DNA of 64,000 nt, from positions 679,372-743,371 of the forward strand of contig NZ_KI632511.1 in the NCBI RefSeq assembly GCF_000504285.1, written 5' to 3'. Below the pieces are notes generated by a model. The model worked only from the letters and a program-made list of their open reading frames with translations. It was not told the DNA's origin and made no database searches. The translations under genes were made by a program, and so were the position numbers. Shown here piece by piece: positions 35,213 through 43,668 of this stretch (positions within the stretch are counted from its first letter, which is position 1; the number at the start of each line of letters is the position of its first letter). The stretch is from Actinospica robiniae DSM 44927 (GTDB lineage: Bacteria > Actinomycetota > Actinomycetes > Streptomycetales > Catenulisporaceae).

Positions 35213-35266
35213 ATACTTCGCGGTGGGCGATACTGGGATCGAACCAGTGACCTCTTCGGTGTGAAC
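35213..35266 (-). repeat. tRNA-Val(CAC) 3'-end copy, probable att core, right
   Basis: Minus-strand copy of the 54-bp element at 32783-32836 (one mismatch; anticodon CAC here). It ends in ATCGCCCACC without encoded CCA continuing, and is followed by a terminator. The 5' side is GTCGTCG rather than the CTTCG needed for the anticodon stem, so this is not a complete tRNA gene. Confidence 0.75.
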
Positions 35267-35414
35267 GACGACGACGACAAAGTTATCACCTTAACATCTC
35301 TCTTAAGAGATACTATCATGCAGGAATTTGACGTGCATGTTCTCCGCTCCGTAGTCGTCTGATTCCTTGATTCAGTACAGTTCGATGCGGTTGAGCGACG
35401 TTCGAACGGCCGTG
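35267..35414. other. AT-richer flank beside the right att copy
   Basis: Contains a TCTCTTAAGAGA palindrome near 35300 and a locally low GC content, suitable for integrase arm or accessory sites. No gene. Confidence 0.4.
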
Positions 35415-35717
35415 TGCTCCCTGGGTTGCTCCCCGCTCTCGCTCCCGACTGCTCCCAGCCGAAGTCGGCTGCGTGCGGGATGCTTGACTTGCTCCCAGCG
35501 CGATTGGCGAGCCGTCAGATTTTCAAGCTGGGTGCCTCTGAACTGCGAGTACTTCTCGAAGCCCGGAACCGCGACGGGTATTGGCGGGCTACTGACGGCT
35601 TGTCGGGAGCACAGGGAGGCCGCTTCCTGCTCCCAGTCGAAGAGGGCCTGCGTGAGCCCTTTGGATGGCTGGGTTCGAGGTGGGTTGGACCCCCTGTTGC
35701 TCCCAATCCTTGGGAGC
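35415..35717. repeat. Cluster of TGCTCCC repeats
   Basis: The heptamer TGCTCCC or its complement occurs eight times in about 300 bases: 35415, 35427, 35450, 35490, 35605 (reverse), 35628, 35697 and 35711 (reverse). Several extend to TGCTCCCAG. The last two form a perfect palindrome, TGCTCCCAA-TCC-TTGGGAGCA, at 35697-35717. About 0.04 occurrences would be expected by chance in this length for equal base frequencies. Iteron-like protein-binding sites are likely. No gene is supported here or between 35718 and 36028. Confidence 0.6.
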
Positions 35718-36028
35718 AGCTTGACCTCTTCGGACTCTCCGAAGTGGCAGCGTATGCCGGGTTCCGTTCACGCTTTCGGGCTTGGCACCGTGTCGGCACG
35801 GGCAGCCTGAACTGCGGTGCAATCAAGAGCTGTGGACCGATCCCGGTGCGGTTCACGCGGCCGCGGACTTTCGCGGAGTCCTGCCTCTCCGCTCCGGTCG
35901 TGCGGCTCACGTGCGGGCATGATCGAGCCTTTCCGTCACGATACCGGCGGCGGGACGGGCCGACGGGCCAGATTGTTGGCCGGTTTCGGTCAACCCCGGC
36001 CCGCCCACAGCGGCTGGGGCGCAGGGCC

Positions 36029-37828
36029 CTACGGCCGAGGGTGATCGCCTGCGGCCCGACCCGAGCCCTCGGCCAGGCCGGGCTGTGCCTGCCAGGCGCC
36101 CTCGGTCGCCCGGCCGGCCGCGTCGGTCGGGGGCCGGTCGCAGACCACGTACCAGGACGGTGCGGCGGCGCCCGGGACGCCGGGCAGCAGGCCCATGACG
36201 CGGCGGTGCAGCCGCTCGGGGGTGTGCGCCGTGCCGTCCGCGGCGATGTACGCCGTCAACTCGGAGCCACCGGGGACGCCCGAGCCGACCGCACCCGGGA
36301 AGACCGCGGCGGGCGCTCCCGCGGCCGCCGTGCGGATCAGGTCGGCGATGGCGGCGGGGCGGATCCAGCCGGCCGGGGAGCGGGTCCAATCCACGCCGCG
36401 TGCGGGCGGTTCGAGACCGATGCGCTGGGCGATCTCGCGCACGCCCACGTCCTGCGACCCGGCCGCGTCGCAGACCAGGGATTCGATGCCGCGAAGCACC
36501 GCCTCGCCCACTGGCCGGGGCAGGAAGGCCGTGTCCGCGAGCAGGGTGAGGCGGGCCCGGTCGCCGCCTGCGTCGGCCACGCCGACGCAGTACTTCATGT
36601 CGCTCTTCGGCATCGACGCGACGTGGGCGAACCGCGAGTCCGCCCGGAGCCGGTCGAACTCGGCGCGGGTCGGGGCCGGCCCGGGCCAGGCAGTCCACGT
36701 GTTGACGGTGCGCTTGTCGTTGAAGTACGCGGACAGGTCGAACGAGACGCCGCGGGCGTGCGCGGCCTCGGCGATCAGAGCGTCGAGTGCGAGGGGATCA
36801 CACTGGCCACGCTGGTAGGCGGCGAGCATCGGGCGGTATGCGGCCTTGATCGCGCTGATCAGATCGACGTCCTCGACGGGCAGCGCCAGCAGGCCGTCCT
36901 GGGTGGTGATCGTGAGCAGTTCGCGGCTGTTGCGATCGTGCCGGTTGCCCACGATGAGCTTGAACCGGTACCCGTCCTGGCCGGTATAGGCCGCCAGGAT
37001 CAGGGCACTGACGCACAGGAGGACGGTCGAGGCCGTGGTCCGGGTCCGCCCGGCCAGGACCCGCACGGCGGGAACCAGTGCCGCCGTGTCCAGCCGGTAC
37101 TTCTCCACCGGCTGGGCGCCGGCCTGCGTCCCCGGTAGGTCGAACATCGAGGCGGGCACCACCGCCAAGCGCTCGCGCCAGTGCCGCAGGGTCAGTGCGT
37201 TCTTCCGCAGGCCTTCGGCGGACCGTTCGAATCCGGCCTGGTCGAGCGGCTGCCAGCGCCGTTCGGCGGGCCGTTCGGCGGGACCGGTGTTCCGAAGCAG
37301 GTCGAGCAACTCCTCGGTCAGACGCTCCAGTGCCCAGCCGTCGAACGCCAAGTGGGAGACGACCAGCACGATCCCGGTGACCATGCCGCGCCCGTCCACG
37401 ACCCAGCCGAGGCGCACCGGCCATTGCGTCGCGTGGTCGAACGCGGTCGCGGCCAGCCGGGCCGTGAGCGCGTCCGTCGCGGTCTGGGCGTCCGGTGCCT
37501 GCGGCACGGTGTGGACGGTCATGCACCCGCGGGCGGCGACCATCTGGCGCGGGCCGTCCGGGCCGGGCACGAAGTGCGTCCGCGTGGCCTGATGCGCCTC
37601 GATCAGGGTGCGCAGAGCGTCGGCCGCCCGGTCGGGCGCGACCGGTTCCGGCAGCTGCGCGGCGGCCTTGAGGTTGAACTGGTTCGCCTGTTCGCCGAAC
37701 CACTGCATCGGCATCCACATCGACAACTGGCCCCAAGTGAGCGGGGCGGTCTGTTCCTCGGCGCCGGCGTCGAAAGCCAGGGCCGCCGTCGTGCCGGACG
37801 CTGCGGGGCCCGTCTGGAGGGGAGGCAT
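36029..37828 (-). CDS. Free-standing NRPS condensation-domain protein
   Basis: 599 residues. Residues 30-460 form a condensation domain: LTWGQLSMWMPMQWF (C1-like), VVSHLAFDGWALERL with the catalytic motif as SHLAFDG (His159 and Asp163 kept, first His replaced by Ser158), and later KLIVGNRHDRNS. The second His is the one thought to be catalytic, so activity is possible. The last 110 residues resemble a worn adenylation C-terminal subdomain (ELTAYIAADGTAHTPERLHRRV, then WYVVCDRPPTDAAGRATEG) without a carrier. It is divergent from the MbtH-A-T gene, with 251 bases between them, and probably acts in trans on its carrier. Confidence 0.82.
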   Translation of the reverse strand: MPPLQTGPAASGTTAALAFDAGAEEQTAPLTWGQLSMWMPMQWFGEQANQFNLKAAAQLPEPVAPDRAADALRTLIEAHQATRTHFVPGPDGPRQMVAARGCMTVHTVPQAPDAQTATDALTARLAATAFDHATQWPVRLGWVVDGRGMVTGIVLVVSHLAFDGWALERLTEELLDLLRNTGPAERPAERRWQPLDQAGFERSAEGLRKNALTLRHWRERLAVVPASMFDLPGTQAGAQPVEKYRLDTAALVPAVRVLAGRTRTTASTVLLCVSALILAAYTGQDGYRFKLIVGNRHDRNSRELLTITTQDGLLALPVEDVDLISAIKAAYRPMLAAYQRGQCDPLALDALIAEAAHARGVSFDLSAYFNDKRTVNTWTAWPGPAPTRAEFDRLRADSRFAHVASMPKSDMKYCVGVADAGGDRARLTLLADTAFLPRPVGEAVLRGIESLVCDAAGSQDVGVREIAQRIGLEPPARGVDWTRSPAGWIRPAAIADLIRTAAAGAPAAVFPGAVGSGVPGGSELTAYIAADGTAHTPERLHRRVMGLLPGVPGAAAPSWYVVCDRPPTDAAGRATEGAWQAQPGLAEGSGRAAGDHPRP

Positions 37829-38079
37829 GCCGGTGAGCTTAGGGGCCGGTCCGGCCCCCGCGTCGGCGCCGACCGCCCGGCAGCGCCCGCTCCCTTGACG
37901 GAACGCGGATTCCTGCTATCCGGGACGGCGTCCCGGCGGCCGGACCGGGTCTCGCGTCAGGGCACGATCTTAGGTATCATGGCGCTGTCACAGTGTTGAC
38001 GGTCTCCAGTCCTGCCCTGGCGGCCCTCCGTTCGGCGGCCGTGCCGTCGCGGATCCGGGGCGAGACGAGGTGGATCGTA

Positions 38080-40143
38080 ATGGCGTTGTGGGACGGCTAC
38101 GACGACGTGATGTTCGAGGTCGTGGTCAACGCGGCGGGACAGGACTCGATCTGGCCGACGCGGCGTGCGCGGCCGGCTGGCTGGCACCGCGCCGGTTTCG
38201 AGGGCCTGCGGAAGGACTGCGTGGCCTGGATCGACCGGCACGCAGGCTTGATGGCGCTGCCTCCGGCCGGGGACGAATCGGCGGGGGAAGGCGTCGCCGA
38301 AGCCGCGCGCACCGCGTCTGCCGAGGATGCCGCGCTCTACGGCCCGCGCCGGGAGGTGCCGGGCGGCTCGATCATCCGACTGATCCGCGAGCGAGGGCTC
38401 CCGCCCGATGCCGTCGCCTTCACCTGCGGCACCGAGAGCCTGACCCGAGGCGAGTTCTTCGCCGCGAGCGGGGCGTGGGCCGCGGTGCTGCGCGAGGCAG
38501 GCTGCGGACGGGAGACGCCGGTCGCGATCCTGCTGCCGCGTGGTCTCGACGCGCTGGTGGCGATCTTCGCGGTGCTCGAGGCGGGCGGGGCCTACGTCCC
38601 GCTCTCCTGCGCCGATCCGGAGCAGCGGGTGGGCTCGATCCTGGCCGACTGTGCGGCGCCGATCGTGGTGACCTCGAAGGCGCACACGCATCTGCTCGGC
38701 GGCTATCGGGGACGGGTCCTGACGGTCGAGGAGGCGCGGCCCGAAGCCCCGGCCCGCGCGGCGGCGCCGGCGCGGGACGCGGACGGCGACGACGTGGCGT
38801 ACATTTTCTACACTTCCGGCACGACCGGCGAGCCCAAGGGCGTCGAGGGCACGCACAGCCAGCTGGTCAACTACGCGCTCTGGTGCGAGCAGGCGTTCGC
38901 GCACGAGCCGGGCGAGGTCACCTTCCTGAGCGCGTCGCTGTTCTTCCTCGGTTCGCTCACCACGATCTTCACCCCGCTGCTGGCGGGCTGGCCGGTGGTG
39001 GTCGCCCCGGACGGTGAGGGCACGGACGAGCTGCTCGCCCTGTCCGGTACCGTCTCCGGCGGCCTGCTGAAGCTGACCCCGACCCATATCAGGATGATGA
39101 TGGCACGCGGGGTCCCGGCGGTCGGCCTGGCCCGGCGGGTGATGGTCGGCAGCGAACCGCTCACCTTCACGCCCGAGATCCGGGACTGGATGGCCGCGGA
39201 TCCGCGGCGCGCGGTCGCCAACCACTACGGCCTGACCGAGACGCACGGCTGCTTCTGCCACTTCCTGACGGGCACGGAGGCGGTCGGCTCCCGGGTGCCG
39301 GTCGGGCTGCCGATCGACAACGTCGAGGCCTTCATCGTGGACGCGCACGGGGACCTGGTCGGCGAGGGTGAGGCCGGGGAACTGGTGGTCGGCGGGCCCT
39401 CGATCGCCCGCGGCTACCGGAACCGGCCCGCGCTCACGGCCCTGCGCTGGATCCCGCACCCGTGGGGTCTGCCCGGGGCGCGGCTGCTGCGCACCGGCGA
39501 CCTGGCCCGGATGGAGCAGGACGGCACGGTCACGGTACTGGGCCGGGCCGACCGGCAGGTGAAGATCCGCGGGCACCGGGTCGAGCCGGCGGCCGTCGAG
39601 GAGGCGCTGCGCGCGGTGCCGGGGGTGCGCGAAGCACTGGTACTGCCGCGGACCGAGGACGGCCGGGTCGGCCTCGACGCCTATCTGCTGCGCGGGCCGG
39701 GCGCGGCGGTGGAGCCGGGCGAGGTGCGCGCGGAACTGGAGCGCAGGCTCCCGCCGCCGTGGATCCCGTCTCGCGTCGCCGTGCTCGATGAGTTCCCCGT
39801 GAACGCCAACGGCAAGGTGGATGTACGGGCCCTGCCGGACCCGCGCCCGTTCGCGGCGGAGGCGCCGGCCACCGAATCAGGGCGCTGGTCGAGAGGGGAT
39901 CTGCTGGTGGCGCAGGTTTACTGCGACGTGCTGCGCCTCGACGCGATCGCGCTGGAGGACAGCTTCTACGATCTCGGCGGCGACTCGCTGACCTCCATCG
40001 AGGTGGCGGCGCGGCTCGGGCAGGCGCTCGGCCGCGAGGTCTCGGGCCCGAATGCCGCCGCGGCCACGGTCCGCTCCTACCGGAGGCTGATCGGCCTCTC
40101 GGAGGCGGGCGCGGCGCCGAGCGTGCCGGCCGCCGCCCGATGA
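38080..40143 (+). CDS. MbtH-adenylation-carrier (MbtH-A-T) fusion protein
   Basis: 687 residues from ATG 38080. Residues 1-57 are MbtH-like (FEVVVNAAGQDSIWPT, RPAGWHRAGFEG, KDCVAWIDRHA), normally a separate chaperone. The adenylation domain follows: YTSGTTGEPKG from residue 244, NHYGLTETHG, GEAGELVVGG, RTGDLARM, GRADRQVKIRGHRVEP and NANGKVD. The carrier domain ends the protein with LGGDSL, pantetheine on Ser636. In core A4 the sequence is FFLGSLTTIF, so Leu290 replaces the Asp that holds the alpha-amino group; the substrate is probably not an ordinary amino acid. Coupled by ATGA to the reductase gene. Confidence 0.9.
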   Translation: MALWDGYDDVMFEVVVNAAGQDSIWPTRRARPAGWHRAGFEGLRKDCVAWIDRHAGLMALPPAGDESAGEGVAEAARTASAEDAALYGPRREVPGGSIIRLIRERGLPPDAVAFTCGTESLTRGEFFAASGAWAAVLREAGCGRETPVAILLPRGLDALVAIFAVLEAGGAYVPLSCADPEQRVGSILADCAAPIVVTSKAHTHLLGGYRGRVLTVEEARPEAPARAAAPARDADGDDVAYIFYTSGTTGEPKGVEGTHSQLVNYALWCEQAFAHEPGEVTFLSASLFFLGSLTTIFTPLLAGWPVVVAPDGEGTDELLALSGTVSGGLLKLTPTHIRMMMARGVPAVGLARRVMVGSEPLTFTPEIRDWMAADPRRAVANHYGLTETHGCFCHFLTGTEAVGSRVPVGLPIDNVEAFIVDAHGDLVGEGEAGELVVGGPSIARGYRNRPALTALRWIPHPWGLPGARLLRTGDLARMEQDGTVTVLGRADRQVKIRGHRVEPAAVEEALRAVPGVREALVLPRTEDGRVGLDAYLLRGPGAAVEPGEVRAELERRLPPPWIPSRVAVLDEFPVNANGKVDVRALPDPRPFAAEAPATESGRWSRGDLLVAQVYCDVLRLDAIALEDSFYDLGGDSLTSIEVAARLGQALGREVSGPNAAAATVRSYRRLIGLSEAGAAPSVPAAAR

Positions 40144-41210
40144 GCCGCACGGTACCGCTCGCGCTGTTGACCGGCGCGACCGGCTTCCTGGGTGCGGCGC
40201 TGGCCGCGAACCTGCTGGATCGGGGCTTCGACGTGCGCTGCGCGGTGCGCGGGGATCGGCCGCAGGAGCGCGAATCCCGGGTGCGGGCCGCCGTCGAGGC
40301 GGCCGGGGCGGTGGCGGGCGGCGATCGGCTCGAGGTGGTCCAGGCGGACCTCGAGCGCGAGCGGCTCGGCCTGTCCGCCCAGGGTTTCGCAGACCTCCGC
40401 GACGGGGTCACCCACGTCGTGCACTGCGGCGCGCGGGTGAACATGACGCTGCCCTACTCGGCGCTGCAGGCGCCGAACGTGCGCGCCGTCGCCGACCTGC
40501 TGGACCTCGCCCAGGCGTGCGGGGCAGGGTTCGCCTTCGTCGGCTCGCTCGCCGCGGTGGCGCCATCGACGTCTGGGGAGCCGTTCGAACTGATCGATCC
40601 GGTCCTCGGCGGCTACGGCCAGAGCAAGTGGGCCGCGGACCGACTGGTCTGCGAGGCTCACCGCGACGGACGGGTCAGAGCCCTCATGCTGCGGGCCGGA
40701 CGGATCACCGCGGACTCGCGCACCGCCCGGGCGAATCCGGACGACCTGCTCGAGCAGGTGCTGCGCGTCTGCGTGAGGCTCGGCTCGGCCCCGGCACTCG
40801 AGACCGGTGTCCGGATCAGCCCGGTCGACTGGGTCGCGGGCGTGATGACGGCCCTGTGCGCGGACGAGGGCGCCTACGGCCGTGCCTACCACCTGCTCTC
40901 GGCCGAGGCGCTGCCGTGGGCGCGCGCGCTCGAAGCCGTGCGCGAGGCCGGTTTCCCGCTCGCCGTCCTGCCGTATCCGCAGTGGCGCGACGCGGTCCTG
41001 GCCGAAGGGCGCGTCGACGCCGCCGTCGCGCGCGTGGCCCAGGCGCTTCCGGCGCACGCCCTGTCCTTCGACGAACGCTCGACGCGCGGCCCGGTCAACG
41101 CCCGTCGGCGCCTCGGCGCCGGCTTCGTCGAACCGCCCGTCGCGGCTGAGCAGCTCGCCGCGACGCTGCGCGCCTGGCGGGAGTCCGGTCGGCTGCACGC
41201 AGTGGGCTGA
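40140..41210 (+). CDS. Thioester-reductase-like (NRPS R-domain) protein
   Basis: 356 residues, Rossmann fold of the NAD_binding_4/thioester reductase type: LLTGATGFLGAAL (residues 9-21), THVVHCGARVNMTLPY, FVGSLAAV, and YGQSKWAADRLV with the catalytic Tyr-x3-Lys. In NRPS enzymes this domain releases the carrier-bound acyl chain as an aldehyde, sometimes an alcohol, with NADPH. Here it is a separate protein translated from the same message as MbtH-A-T (ATG overlaps the TGA), so that carrier is its likely partner. A bidirectional hairpin follows at 41222. Confidence 0.88.
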   Translation: MSRTVPLALLTGATGFLGAALAANLLDRGFDVRCAVRGDRPQERESRVRAAVEAAGAVAGGDRLEVVQADLERERLGLSAQGFADLRDGVTHVVHCGARVNMTLPYSALQAPNVRAVADLLDLAQACGAGFAFVGSLAAVAPSTSGEPFELIDPVLGGYGQSKWAADRLVCEAHRDGRVRALMLRAGRITADSRTARANPDDLLEQVLRVCVRLGSAPALETGVRISPVDWVAGVMTALCADEGAYGRAYHLLSAEALPWARALEAVREAGFPLAVLPYPQWRDAVLAEGRVDAAVARVAQALPAHALSFDERSTRGPVNARRRLGAGFVEPPVAAEQLAATLRAWRESGRLHAVG

Positions 41211-41221
41211 CACGCCGGCGC

Positions 41222-41259
41222 GCCGGGGCCGGGGCGGTGGGGACCGCCCGGACCCCGGC
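41222..41259. terminator. Bidirectional hairpin between convergent genes
   Basis: GCCGGGG/CCCCGGC (41222-41228, 41253-41259) encloses a second stem GGGCGGT/ACCGCCC. It separates the reductase gene from the convergent diiron-protein gene. Confidence 0.65.
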
Positions 41260-41294
41260 GTCAAGGCCGTGCCGGAGGGGATGAGGCCGCCGGG

Positions 41295-42053
41295 TCAGAG
41301 CGCGGCGATGGCCTCGTGGATCTCGGTCCAGTTCGCCGCCAGCAGGTCGAGGTAGCCGGTGAAGCCCTCCTCGAGCTGTGCGACGTCCTGCTCCGAGGAG
41401 CAGCTCTTGGCCGCGGTCGAGAGCGAGTGGACCTTGTGCTCCTTCTCGGTCGCGCCGATGTGCAGGTAGAAGTACTCGCAGTTCTCGTGGAACTCCTCGA
41501 GCCCGAACAGGTGCCGGTAATTACGCACGCCCTCGTACATGTAGACCAGCTGCGGGTAGGCGTGCCACTCCTGCGCCATCAGCGCCCCGCACACCTTCTG
41601 CGGGTGCGGGCTGCTGAAGAGCCTCTCGCTCTCCTCGATCAGCCGCGTGGTCGAGGGCAGGATCGGGGCCCGCACCTCGTCCAGCGACACCCCGTGGCCG
41701 CGCAGCCGGGACAGCAGCGTCTCGAGGAATCCGCGCAGGATCACCGAGTGGACCTTGGCGGCCGAGCCGTGGCCCATCTCGTCGAAGAGGTTGTCCACGG
41801 TCTCGGCCCGGGTCGAGACGTCGGCCATGTGCAGGAAGGCCAGCGCGATGCGGATCGGGGTGCGCTGGACCCGGGCGAAGTAGTTCTTCGCCACCAGCTC
41901 CACCGCGTCGGCGTCGAGCGCCCGGGACATCCACAGCTCGTAGAAGGGGTGCTTGAGCGCGGGGTGGTCGGCGCTGCTGCGCGCCATCGCGTGGACGCGC
42001 TCGAAGGTCTGGTCAGTCGTCAGGTGCGTGGGTCCATCGAGGATCGCGGTCAT
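41295..42053 (-). CDS. Haem-oxygenase-like diiron oxidase (HDO) family protein
   Basis: 252 residues of the iron-containing redox enzyme family related to TenA/PqqC folds; characterised members (UndA, BesC, SznF) use two irons and O2 for desaturation, C-C cleavage or N-oxygenation. Ligand candidates: E92-x2-H95 in FDEMGHG, Glu162 in AQEWHAYPQL, and His198, Glu203 and His206 in LHIGATEKEHKVH. Known members usually have H-x3-D-x2-H in this last helix; here it is H-x4-E-x2-H. The ferredoxin gene upstream on the same strand (42-base gap) would supply electrons. Confidence 0.8.
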   Translation of the reverse strand: MTAILDGPTHLTTDQTFERVHAMARSSADHPALKHPFYELWMSRALDADAVELVAKNYFARVQRTPIRIALAFLHMADVSTRAETVDNLFDEMGHGSAAKVHSVILRGFLETLLSRLRGHGVSLDEVRAPILPSTTRLIEESERLFSSPHPQKVCGALMAQEWHAYPQLVYMYEGVRNYRHLFGLEEFHENCEYFYLHIGATEKEHKVHSLSTAAKSCSSEQDVAQLEEGFTGYLDLLAANWTEIHEAIAAL

Positions 42054-42095
42054 CTCATCCCAATCGTGGTTCGGCGGTCGCGGTTCGGCGGCGGT

Positions 42096-42329
42096 TCAGT
42101 CGCCGAGGTGGATACAGCGCGCCGGGCAGGCCCGGACGCAGTGCTCGGCCAGTGCGATCAGCTCCTCAGGCACCACCGCCTTGCTCTTCTCGCCGCCTGG
42201 CTCGTCCAGGATCCGGCCGTCCTCGCGCACGTAGGCGAGGAAGTCCTCGCCGATCGCGAACAGCTCGGGCGCGTCCTCCTCGCACAGTCCGCTGTTCTGG
42301 CACTCGCTCTGCTCGATCCAGATCCGCAT
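42096..42329 (-). CDS. Single-cluster 3Fe-4S/4Fe-4S ferredoxin
   Basis: 77 residues. Cluster Cys: Cys10 and Cys16 in ECQNSGLCEEDAPELF, and Cys68-Pro69 in CVRACPARC; the second Cys of the usual CxxCxxC is replaced (Asn12-Ser13), which points to a [3Fe-4S] cluster as in P450-partner ferredoxins. Cys64 and Cys72 are extra. No P450 gene is present in the window; the adjacent diiron protein is the natural electron acceptor. Same strand as the genes on both sides, with gaps of 42 and 49 bases, so a three-gene operon. Confidence 0.88.
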   Translation of the reverse strand: MRIWIEQSECQNSGLCEEDAPELFAIGEDFLAYVREDGRILDEPGGEKSKAVVPEELIALAEHCVRACPARCIHLGD

Positions 42330-42378
42330 GGGTCTCCCTGTCCGGTGGGTGCTCGGTGGTCCCGCGTGGCGGGCGGTC

Positions 42379-43668
42379 TCAGAGGTCTGCGTCCTCGGGC
42401 ACCGGGGTGCGCAGCACGGCGCCCAGCCGGTAGATCTCCTCGACGACGGTGCACAGCCACCGGCCGTAGCGGATCGCGCGGGGCAGCTCGCCGGGCGCGA
42501 AGACGTCCTGCGCGTCGTGGCTCATCCGCACCACCCGGAAGTCGCCGATCATCGGGGTGAGCGCCAGCTCGGCGCCGTCGGCGCCCGGGTAGCGCAGCGC
42601 GAAGGCGGCGCGCCCGCCGCTGGAGCAGCCGATGCTCTGGTGGCCGCGGTAGTGCGCGTCCTCGTTGAAGAAGATCATGTGGCCGCCGTGCTTCTCCACG
42701 AACCGGCCGTGCATGCAGCCCGGGCCGTACAGGCTGCGGATCGCGCCGCGCTTGAGCTTGAGCATCCGGGCCCTGATGGTCCGGTGCAGCTGCTCCACCG
42801 AGTCGTGGCCGAGCTGCTCGGCGTGGTCGGCCAGGTCCAGGTCCTCGCGCAGCAGGGTCTCGGTGAAGAAGGCCGCGCTGGTGGTCATCTCGTGCGGCCG
42901 GTCCAGCAGGTCGCCCAGCGGGCAGGTGAGGGTGACGTGGTCCGGGCGCAGCACCGGATCGAGCAGCGCGGCGTGCATCACCGCCCGGACGATCTGCGCG
43001 CCGTCCCCGTCGGCGGCGACCGCGGCGCGGGTGGCCTCGATCAGGCGGGAGCGCGCGTCCGCGCCGCCCGGGGCCTCGCCGTACAGGGCGTCCAGGACGT
43101 GCTCCATCGACGGGGTGAGGTGGTCGAGGTCGATCTCCTCGCGCCGGAAGAGGCCCTCGGTGGCGTACCAGGCCTTGCCGTCGACGAGCGAGAAGAGCTC
43201 GAACGACTCCTGCACCCGAGGCCGGAGCAGGTCCACGTACCCGGCCAGGTCGAGCACCGCTTCGGGCGGCTCGGCCGCGCCGTCGCCGAGGGCTTCGGCG
43301 TACCGGGCGGCGCGGGTCAGCAGCGCGTCGCGCACTGCCGCCGAGTCGGCCCGGTCGAGCAGGTCGTCCAGGCCGATCTGGGCCCGGTCCAGCGCCAGCA
43401 GGGTCAGCACGAGGTCGGATTCCTCGTCGTCCCAGGCCGACGGCGGGCGGGTGCGCAGCTCCTCCATCGCCCCGCGCAGATCGGCGCGCACCCGGTACTC
43501 GCCCTTGTAGCGCAGCCAGTGGTGCCGGCTGTAGACGAGCGGGCGCGCGCAGCGGTCGAACAGCGCGGCGAGGGCGTCCTCGGTCAGCTCCGCCAAGGCG
43601 GCGCGCAGCTGCGGACCCGATCCGACGCCGGCGGGGTAAGTCCGCGGCGCGGTTTCCAATGTCGTCAT
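42379..43668 (-). CDS. Unrecognised 429-residue protein in the biosynthetic operon
   Basis: ATG 43668 (MTTLETAPRTYPAG) is the first gene of the ferredoxin-diiron operon. The protein is soluble, without a signal peptide or membrane segment. The N-terminal two thirds are helical and acidic. The C-terminal third holds the most striking residues: YGPGCMHGRFVEKHGGHMIF, then FNEDAHYRGHQSIGCSSGG, rich in His, Cys and Asn and probably the active site. I know of no family with this pattern. It could be a metal enzyme or a Cys-based transferase acting with the diiron protein; this is only inference. The upstream frame to 43860 has no ribosome site. Confidence 0.75.
   Translation of the reverse strand: MTTLETAPRTYPAGVGSGPQLRAALAELTEDALAALFDRCARPLVYSRHHWLRYKGEYRVRADLRGAMEELRTRPPSAWDDEESDLVLTLLALDRAQIGLDDLLDRADSAAVRDALLTRAARYAEALGDGAAEPPEAVLDLAGYVDLLRPRVQESFELFSLVDGKAWYATEGLFRREEIDLDHLTPSMEHVLDALYGEAPGGADARSRLIEATRAAVAADGDGAQIVRAVMHAALLDPVLRPDHVTLTCPLGDLLDRPHEMTTSAAFFTETLLREDLDLADHAEQLGHDSVEQLHRTIRARMLKLKRGAIRSLYGPGCMHGRFVEKHGGHMIFFNEDAHYRGHQSIGCSSGGRAAFALRYPGADGAELALTPMIGDFRVVRMSHDAQDVFAPGELPRAIRYGRWLCTVVEEIYRLGAVLRTPVPEDADL

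Noticed and set aside
32770-35270. A complete tRNA-Val gene at either att copy
   Set aside because: Both copies start in the anticodon loop; the 5' acceptor strand, D-arm and 5' anticodon stem are missing.
35117-35362. Open frame with the peptide WDRTSDLFGV on the plus strand
   Set aside because: It is the antisense reading of a tRNA 3' end, a known annotation artefact; the same holds for the RSLVRSQYRPP frames at both att copies.
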